Part shown: positions 22,117-27,324 of the stretch, one piece after another
Layout of the letters: each line of letters starts with the position of its first letter
Numbering within the stretch: the first letter of the stretch is position 1
NCBI GenBank assembly: GCA_033763635.1
Contig: JANRKG010000249.1
Location: forward strand, 1 to 27,324
DNA length: 27,324 bases
Origin: JANRKG01 sp033763635
GTDB lineage: Bacteria > Cyanobacteriota > Cyanobacteriia > GCF-001939115
Direction of reading: 5' to 3'
The notes under the pieces: model-generated
The model's database searches: none
What the model was told of the DNA's origin: nothing
The model's input: the letters and a program-made list of their open reading frames with translations, nothing else
Made by a program: the position numbers and the translations under genes

Positions 22117-23502
22117 TTAAATTGATTTAGAAAATCCAGCGGTGATTTTGTCTCGCAAGTGGGCATCAAACACAGACACGATATTGCGAATTAACAACCG
22201 TCCAACTGGGCTGACTTCAATTCGGTCTTTCCATAATCGCAACAGGCCATCGGCTTCTAGCAGTTGCAGATCGATGAGTTCCGTTTGGAAATATGTGTCG
22301 AAGTCAAGTTGGTAGATCTGTTCGATCGCCGCCTTTGGCAATTCAAACTGACACATCAGTTCCATAATCACCGATCGCCGGATAATGTCATCCTGACTTA
22401 AGGCAACTCCCCGTTCGATGGGTAACTGCTCGGCGGCGATCGCCTCATAGTAGTCTTTCAAGGTTTTGTGGTGTTGCGCGTAAGTATCGTGCAACATGCT
22501 GATGGAAGTCAGACCAAAGCCAAAAAGTTCTGCATCTGGTTGGGTGGTGTAGCCCTGGAAGTTACGCTTGAGGGTTCCTTGCTGCTGGGCGATCGCCAGT
22601 TCGTCCTCTGGTTTGGCAAAGTGATCCATGCCAATGTATTGATAATGATGACGAGTTAGTTCTTCGATCGTCATCTTGAGAATGTCTAACTTCTCCTGGG
22701 GAGAAGGCAGAGTGTCCTGGGAAATATTGCTCTGAACAGGCTTGAGCCAGGGCACGAATGCGAAGTTAAAGACCGCGATGCGATCGGGGTTGAGGGCAAT
22801 GGTTTTGCGAATCGTGTCTTCAAAGGTATTCAGAGTTTGATGAGGCAACCCGTAGATCAAATCGACGTTGACACTCTCAAAGCGGGCATCTCGGACCCAA
22901 TCCATCATGTTAAACAGCAGTTCTTCCGACTGAACCCGGTTGACAGCCGCCTGTACCAAAGGATTGAAGTCTTGAATGCCGAAACTGATCCGGTTAAAGC
23001 CCAGATCCCGAAGGGCGAGGATATCGTTGCGATCGATATATCGGGGATTCACCTCGATCGACACTTCCGCATTGCTTGCCAAATTAAAGTGCCGCCGAAT
23101 GGTTTCCCAGAGCGACTCTACCTGATCCAGTTCGAGATAGTTGGGCGTTCCTCCACCCCAATGTAATTGAATCACAGGCCGACTGGTATCAATCAGTTTT
23201 GAGGTTTGCTGAATCTCTCGAATCAGGCATTCTACATAGGGTTGGGCGATCCGCTTATTTCCCGAAACAATCACATTACAGCCACAGAAGTAACAGGCAC
23301 TCTGACAAAACGGAATGTGGAAGTAGAGGGAAAGGGGCGTTCCCCGCTGGTTGGAAGCTGTAATTGATCGCCTAAAGGCTTCTCCATCAAAGGTTTCTTT
23401 TAGTTCCGTTGCTGGAGGATAACTGGTGTAACGGGGTAAAGGGCGATCGTATTTCCGAATTAAGTCAGCATCAAAGGCGATCGTTTGTAACAGCGTACTC
23501 AT
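22117..23502 (-). CDS. hemN: Oxygen-independent coproporphyrinogen III oxidase
   Basis: Radical-SAM enzyme that decarboxylates coproporphyrinogen III to protoporphyrinogen IX without oxygen. The N-terminal RPLPRYTSYPPATELKETF is diagnostic for true HemN as opposed to HemW. The iron-sulfur ligands are Cys66, Cys70 and Cys73 (CxxxCxxC) followed by Cys75, as in E. coli HemN. LHWGGGTPNYL, SIEVNPRYIDRNDI, GFNRISFGIQDFNP and NVDLIYGLPHQT follow in order. 461 residues is the normal length. Lies 86 bp downstream of the heme oxygenase gene on the same strand, matching the ho2-hemN order of the cyanobacterial low-oxygen operon. ATG 23502 has no Shine-Dalgarno: a heptamer repeat starts four bases upstream of the start codon. 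Confidence 0.96.
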   Translation of the reverse strand: MSTLLQTIAFDADLIRKYDRPLPRYTSYPPATELKETFDGEAFRRSITASNQRGTPLSLYFHIPFCQSACYFCGCNVIVSGNKRIAQPYVECLIREIQQTSKLIDTSRPVIQLHWGGGTPNYLELDQVESLWETIRRHFNLASNAEVSIEVNPRYIDRNDILALRDLGFNRISFGIQDFNPLVQAAVNRVQSEELLFNMMDWVRDARFESVNVDLIYGLPHQTLNTFEDTIRKTIALNPDRIAVFNFAFVPWLKPVQSNISQDTLPSPQEKLDILKMTIEELTRHHYQYIGMDHFAKPEDELAIAQQQGTLKRNFQGYTTQPDAELFGFGLTSISMLHDTYAQHHKTLKDYYEAIAAEQLPIERGVALSQDDIIRRSVIMELMCQFELPKAAIEQIYQLDFDTYFQTELIDLQLLEADGLLRLWKDRIEVSPVGRLLIRNIVSVFDAHLRDKITAGFSKSI

Positions 23503-23505
23503 GAA

Positions 23506-23549
23506 GGGTGGGTGATGGGTGATGGGGAATGGGTGATGGGTGATGGGTA
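23506..23549. repeat. GGGTGAT heptamer tandem repeat upstream of hemN
   Basis: About six degenerate heptamers (GGGTGAT, GGGGAAT) run head to tail from 23506 to 23549, inside the 86-bp ho2-hemN gap. The array begins only three bases before the hemN start codon and displaces any usual ribosome-binding site. Same class as the array at 8207-8330. Confidence 0.75.
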
Positions 23550-23588
23550 AGAATTTTCTAATAACCCACTACCTACTAACAGCAGAAA

Positions 23589-24332
23589 TTAAACACCTGT
23601 ACCAACAGGTCTTCCGTGAGGGTGTTCGGTGCTGCCGGGACGGTCCTGGCGGGTGAGCAGATCAAAAGTATGTTCTCCGACGATCGCCAATACATCGGCT
23701 TCCAGGTCGTGCATGACATCCCGGTTAAGGGTAAAGACGGAGTTGGCTTCCTGAACGATTCGTTCGATCGTTGCTTCGTCTACAGGAAGGGAATCCAACG
23801 CCTGCCGATACTTCTCTTTGAAGTTCCTTTTGTCTTCTACACTGGGAAGTTGATCGAACTCGTGCATCGCAGTTCCTTGATCGGGTGGGAGGTTCATGGC
23901 CGATCGCGCAATCTGACGTAATCCCTGCCCTCCAGACAGGTCGCCTAGGTAACGCACGTAAGCATGGGCCACGAGCAGGGCGGGATCGGTCTCTGCCACT
24001 TCCCGAATGCGGGAAACATAGGTTTTTCCGGCTTCTAACGGTTCAATCTGGCTTTGCCAGTTTTCACCATAATAAAAGGCCAGATCTTTCTCCAGGTTGG
24101 CTTTGCGGTTGACTTCTGGGAAGTAGATGGGACCGACGATCGGGTGATTTTGATGATGCTCTAATTCTTCTTCTAAAGCAGAATAGACGAGATACAGGTT
24201 TGCCAGGAGTTTGCGAAAGAAACTTCGCTCCACTACTCCCTTTAAAAAACATTTCATAAAAGCAGTATTTTCGGCTGCTGTGTGGGATTGTTTAGTTCCT
24301 TCGCGCAAACGAATATCGAGATGACTACTCAT
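23589..24332 (-). CDS. ho2: Heme oxygenase, HO2-like
   Basis: Opens heme to biliverdin with release of CO and iron, using ferredoxin; feeds phycobilin synthesis. The proximal heme ligand is His17 in KQSHTAAENTAFMKCFLKG. GDLSGGQGL (about 130-138) is the distal-helix motif. 247 residues. The C-terminal NRDVMHDLEADVLAIVGEHT and the FDLLTRQDRPGSTE end resemble the low-oxygen isoform HO2 of Synechocystis as I remember it, rather than HO1. The gene is followed by hemN. In Synechocystis these form a micro-oxic operon with chlAII under the activator ChlR; no chlAII is present here in the window. ATG 24332 is preceded by GAGGAA at 7-8 bp. A palindrome about 110 bp upstream is a possible operator. Confidence 0.93.
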   Translation of the reverse strand: MSSHLDIRLREGTKQSHTAAENTAFMKCFLKGVVERSFFRKLLANLYLVYSALEEELEHHQNHPIVGPIYFPEVNRKANLEKDLAFYYGENWQSQIEPLEAGKTYVSRIREVAETDPALLVAHAYVRYLGDLSGGQGLRQIARSAMNLPPDQGTAMHEFDQLPSVEDKRNFKEKYRQALDSLPVDEATIERIVQEANSVFTLNRDVMHDLEADVLAIVGEHTFDLLTRQDRPGSTEHPHGRPVGTGV

Positions 24333-24441
24333 CTAGAATTCCTCATTTAGTGATTAGATAGGCGCAATTTTGGGGTGAGCTTTGCTCAGATGGCAAACTT
24401 ACAAACCTAAATGCAGGTCAATTGCCATTCTTTTTAGCTTT

Positions 24442-24459
24442 AATAACTATATAGCTATT
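24442..24459. promoter_or_regulatory. 18-bp near-perfect AT-rich palindrome upstream of ho2
   Basis: AATAACTATATAGCTATT is a dyad with eight of nine base pairs matching, about 110 bp upstream of the ho2 start and outside any gene. Its length and symmetry fit the site of a MarR-type dimer. In Synechocystis the ho2-hemN operon is controlled by the MarR-type regulator ChlR, so this is a candidate operator. I do not know the ChlR site well enough to claim a match. Confidence 0.35.
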
Positions 24460-24495
24460 GATATGGATAATCAGAAAGTTTTTATAACTTCACAT

Positions 24496-24519
24496 AAAAA
24501 GGCATCCGGGAAGGATGCC
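24496..24519 (-). terminator. Intrinsic terminator for the bcsA-like operon
   Basis: On the minus strand GGCATCC (24519-24513), a 5-nt loop and GGATGCC (24507-24501) are followed by TTTTT (24500-24496). It lies 25 bp beyond the stop of the His/Cys-rich gene and ends the GT2 synthase transcript before ho2. Confidence 0.88.
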
Positions 24520-24544
24520 CTGCTTAGTTTGAAAGAGGAAATCG

Positions 24545-25438
24545 CTAGGCTGGCGCTAACCAGGCAGCAAGGTTACGCAAATAAGCTTGCAGATCTTCGA
24601 TCGCCTGGGGTTCGGTCTGCATCGTATCGCCAGCGGGTTCAGTGACGAAACTGGGGCATCCGGCGCGGGCATCCCAGTTGTAATCACAGAAGTGGTGAAA
24701 GGTGGATTCGGCAACCGCCCTGCCCAACAAATGGCCTTCTGTATCGAGTTGGCGATCGAACGCGATTGCCAGATTGAAGACTCGACCTGAAATCATACTT
24801 TTCCCGGTGGCGATGACCTGGGCTTTTTCGGCTTTGGGGGGAACGCTGACGGCTCCCTCGTGGGGGTGGGCCGGGAAGAACTGAATGACTCCGGTGGGGG
24901 AGGTGGGGTTTTTCAGAAGGTTATGGATGGGAGCGATCGGGGTGATGGTTTGGTAGTCCCCATTGCGGCCTGAGTGGTAGTTGGGCCAGAGAATTGTTGT
25001 GGTATTGATGTCGTCGATCTGATGGCGGGCGGTGTCGGGTTCTGGGTTATGGGTATGAAAGTGGTGGGCGCTTCCAATGATCCCCAGGCTACAGAGGGAA
25101 CATCCCAGGTCATGGTGATCACGGGTTGCCAGAATGCCGCCGCCCCGTTGGTGAAAGGCGGTAATTCCCTGGAGGTCTTGCGGGGAAAGGCCATCTCCCA
25201 CATCCACCGCAAACAGCCAGAGTTCGTCGTAGTGGGAATCTCCAAGGGTACTCAGGATCGGGTCGTTCCCGTCTGAGTCTGGTTCCCGATCGCGGGCCGT
25301 CACTTCATACAAGGGATTCCCCGTTTTATCAGTCAAGGAAGCGAGATAGTCCCGCAGATAACTAAAGCGGGCAATACTCCAATCGTCGTCAGTGGGGGGA
25401 ATGGTAGTTTGGAGAAGGATGCGGAGAGGGTGGGGCAT
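24545..25438 (-). CDS. His/Cys-rich protein, possibly amidotransferase/flavodoxin-like fold, function unknown
   Basis: 297 residues from ATG 25438. The N-terminal half has the alternating strand-helix pattern of class I glutamine-amidotransferase-like proteins (RILLQTTIPPTDDDW, DELWLFAVDVGDGLSPQDLQ, then ITAFHQRGGGILATRDHHDL). The usual catalytic Cys elbow is not in its normal place. Instead, a segment at about residues 115-140 is crowded with His and Cys (HHDLGCSLC and SAHHFHTHNP), and further histidines occur at PAHPHEGAVS and STFHHFCDYNWD, suggesting a metal site. It starts 48 bp after the GT2 synthase gene on the same strand and is followed by a terminator, so it is the second gene of that operon. 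I do not recognise a characterised family and assign no activity. Confidence 0.72.
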   Translation of the reverse strand: MPHPLRILLQTTIPPTDDDWSIARFSYLRDYLASLTDKTGNPLYEVTARDREPDSDGNDPILSTLGDSHYDELWLFAVDVGDGLSPQDLQGITAFHQRGGGILATRDHHDLGCSLCSLGIIGSAHHFHTHNPEPDTARHQIDDINTTTILWPNYHSGRNGDYQTITPIAPIHNLLKNPTSPTGVIQFFPAHPHEGAVSVPPKAEKAQVIATGKSMISGRVFNLAIAFDRQLDTEGHLLGRAVAESTFHHFCDYNWDARAGCPSFVTEPAGDTMQTEPQAIEDLQAYLRNLAAWLAPA

Positions 25439-25486
25439 GGTGGAGAGGGGCAATGCCAGAGATTTTTAATCATTCTAGGGAATTAT

Positions 25487-27324
25487 CTAATTTCCAGAAA
25501 GAGAACGCTGTCTCGTGGATTGCTGAATTCTATGGCCCAATTGCTTGAGCAGTTCCCATTCCCCTGGAGCATTCTGAGATTTCCACTGGCCCGGTTGGCA
25601 AAAGAGCAGTTCGATGAGGGATCGTTGTTGAGCAGTTGAGAGGTTCTCGAAGAAAACACAGGTATGAATTTGGGAATGTTTCTGTTCAATGTGGTACACA
25701 CGAGCCATTAATTTAAGGTTCTCTGCTGGTAGGGTGAGGGATAGAAAGGTGTCTTTTGAGAGAGACTCGATCGCCCCAGCCTCGAAGACCAGTTCTGCCC
25801 CGATTTCCGACAAGCGGCAGGTCATGCCATGAATCGTTTTTCCGCCAAAGTCAAGGTCTACAGGCTGTTGTCCTTCGAACCAGGGATAGAGATCAGTGCG
25901 GGGACGATCGAGAAAACTGAGCAGAGCCAGCACCAGGATCAACAGGTTATACAAGCTCCAAAACAGACCTAACTTGAGACCGGATAGGGAATAGAGGCTG
26001 TCAGACATAACGGGAGCGGTCCAGGTGGCCCACATCCAGATCTGGTAGCCTAGATTTCCGGTTGTGAAGACCCAAAGGATGAGGAGCGGCAGGGCGAGTT
26101 GCCACTGAAAGACCGAACGATCGTTGACAATCCCTTTCGGAGTGACCGAAAAGCCCTTTGAAAAGGGGCGAATCAGGGTTTGGATGACGGTACTGGCGAT
26201 CGGTAAGCAATTGATTACAGAGGTGACATCGGATAAAAGGGCAGATTGGGCCTGCCGATTTAACCAGTGATAGGTGCTGAAATACCCGACATAGAGGGGC
26301 AGGAAATAATAAACCCAGGCCGAAAGGGTGGTATTGAAGAGGTGGACGGAGAGCAGGGAAGCAACGATCGGGGCGATCAGGAAAAACGCACGAGACAGGT
26401 TATTGAACCATTGCATTAAGCCCTCCAGGTGAACCAACCGCTGCCGTAACCGCAGCCCCGGAATTGTCAGGGGATTTTCACGGATGAAGAGAACCTGGAG
26501 CGTGCCCCTGGCCCATCGCGATCGTTGGGCGATGTAAGCAGCCATATTTTCCGCCGCCAATCCAGCACTTAACTTTTCATTCAGATAGGCCAGGTCATAG
26601 CCTCTGGCGGTCAGATTGATCCCAGTACAGTAATCTTCTGCCAGGGAACTGGTTGTGAAGCCGCCGATCGCTTCCAGGGCGCTTCGACGAACCACAAACG
26701 AGGAACCCACGCAGATACTACTATCGGCTGCATCCCGTAAGAGGTGAATGTGGCGGTAAAAAACTTCCTCACCGGGGGGAACTTGTTCTAACCCTAGATT
26801 GCTATTGATGGGATCGGGGTTGTAAAACGTTTGGGGCGTTTGCACCAGTCCAATCCGCTGGTTTTGGAAGAACCCAACCGTGCGTAGGAGAAAGGGGCGG
26901 GTGGGCACAAAATCTGCGTCGAAGACCGCAATGAGTTCCCCCTGGGTGCGATCGATCGCGTAATTCAAGTTCCCTGCTTTAGCATGGCGATTGTCGGGTC
27001 TTGTGACATATTCACACCCCAATTCGGCTGCGAGATCTCGAATTTCTGGACGCTTACCGTCATCCAGCACATAAATGCGCTTGTTGGGGTAGTCCATTGC
27101 CTGACATCCCACGATCGTTCGGCGTAACACCACGGCGGGTTCGTTATAAGTGGGAATCAAGACATCGACATCCGGAAGGTACGCTCCTGCAAGGACGGCA
27201 GCCCCGTAAAAATCCGCATCTTTGCGCCGATCCCGTTCCCGCAGGGTCATGAATAGTTGAATGCCATAACTCAGCAGTCCCAATAGTTCCAGGCTGTAGA
27301 GGGTGAGGCTAAAGGCTCCTTCCA
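25487..27324 (-). CDS. Cellulose-synthase-type glycosyltransferase (GT2) with C-terminal PilZ-like domain (5' end beyond window)
   Basis: Membrane processive glycosyltransferase of the BcsA type; would polymerise UDP-glucose (or another sugar) and secrete the glucan. The frame is open to the window edge, so the N-terminus is missing. Catalytic motifs are in order: DVLIPTYNEP, YVLDDGKRPEI, VFDADFVP (the DxD), SLAEDYCTGINL (the catalytic Asp), then QRSRWARGTLQVL (QxxRW). GFSVTPKG is the gating-loop motif, and several hydrophobic helices follow. The last about 110 residues look like a PilZ fold, but the c-di-GMP residues are degenerate: the opening is RPRTDL rather than RxxxR and the second motif is RLSEIG rather than D/NxSxxG. 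The next gene starts 48 bp downstream, so an operon is likely. Product polymer unproven. Confidence 0.93.
   Translation of the reverse strand, partial: EGAFSLTLYSLELLGLLSYGIQLFMTLRERDRRKDADFYGAAVLAGAYLPDVDVLIPTYNEPAVVLRRTIVGCQAMDYPNKRIYVLDDGKRPEIRDLAAELGCEYVTRPDNRHAKAGNLNYAIDRTQGELIAVFDADFVPTRPFLLRTVGFFQNQRIGLVQTPQTFYNPDPINSNLGLEQVPPGEEVFYRHIHLLRDAADSSICVGSSFVVRRSALEAIGGFTTSSLAEDYCTGINLTARGYDLAYLNEKLSAGLAAENMAAYIAQRSRWARGTLQVLFIRENPLTIPGLRLRQRLVHLEGLMQWFNNLSRAFFLIAPIVASLLSVHLFNTTLSAWVYYFLPLYVGYFSTYHWLNRQAQSALLSDVTSVINCLPIASTVIQTLIRPFSKGFSVTPKGIVNDRSVFQWQLALPLLILWVFTTGNLGYQIWMWATWTAPVMSDSLYSLSGLKLGLFWSLYNLLILVLALLSFLDRPRTDLYPWFEGQQPVDLDFGGKTIHGMTCRLSEIGAELVFEAGAIESLSKDTFLSLTLPAENLKLMARVYHIEQKHSQIHTCVFFENLSTAQQRSLIELLFCQPGQWKSQNAPGEWELLKQLGHRIQQSTRQRSLSGN

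Overview
The window is chromosomal DNA of a cyanobacterium. The octamer GCGATCGC (HIP1) recurs through it, and the gene content is cyanobacterial: a geranylgeranyl-reductase-family flavoprotein, an ABA4-like protein, a biliprotein-pathway heme oxygenase next to an anaerobic-type HemN, and a serS-rseP-nth-rpsN block. Short tandem repeats of the GGGTGAT and GGCAGAA heptamer type, common in filamentous and some unicellular cyanobacteria, also occur. I cannot name the genus. No phage, insertion-sequence transposase, CRISPR array or plasmid genes are visible, so most of the window reads as core chromosome.

Layout. 1-1602 (-): an ATP-dependent DNA ligase cut by the window edge. 2027-6722: a geranylgeranyl-reductase-family protein (+), a TPR-like anchored protein (-), then a probable surface-glycan pair on + (Gfo/Idh/MocA oxidoreductase and Wzx-type flippase). 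6835-9530 (-): the ligase-associated metallo-beta-lactamase exonuclease, folB and argG. 9960-14300: a small winged-helix protein, a SanA/YdcF-type protein, tRNA-Ser(GCU), a membrane-anchored UPF0173-type hydrolase, a 37-residue membrane protein, a polytopic membrane protein, a HAD phosphatase and a 48-residue basic protein. 14466-20495: aat, a 109-residue conserved-looking protein, then rpsN, nth, rseP and serS on - and a membrane protein with a DUF4177-like segment. 20675-22028 (+): xthA and an ABA4-like protein. 22117-24332 (-): ho2 followed by hemN, which looks like the low-oxygen tetrapyrrole module. 24545-27324 (-): a cellulose-synthase-type GT2 (truncated at the window edge), then a His/Cys-rich protein, closed by a clear intrinsic terminator.

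How genes work together. Three themes stand out. (1) DNA repair: the ligase and its partner exonuclease, plus nth and xthA (base excision). (2) Tetrapyrrole and isoprenoid metabolism: ho2, hemN, the geranylgeranyl-reductase-like protein and the ABA4-like protein. (3) Envelope and polysaccharide: the GT2 synthase, flippase, Gfo/Idh oxidoreductase, SanA-like protein and RseP.

The most striking non-gene structure is a family of four ~120-bp imperfect hairpin elements with matching ends (1631, 6719, 12251, 15478), all in the same orientation. They sit at gene boundaries. One supplies the stop codons of both convergent genes that flank it, and two of them bracket the 5-kb segment that separates the ligase from its usual partner exonuclease. 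I see no certain novel system. The best candidates for new biology are this repeat family, the split ligase cluster, the ho2-hemN control region, the degenerate PilZ domain of the GT2 enzyme with its neighbour, and several unassigned small proteins.
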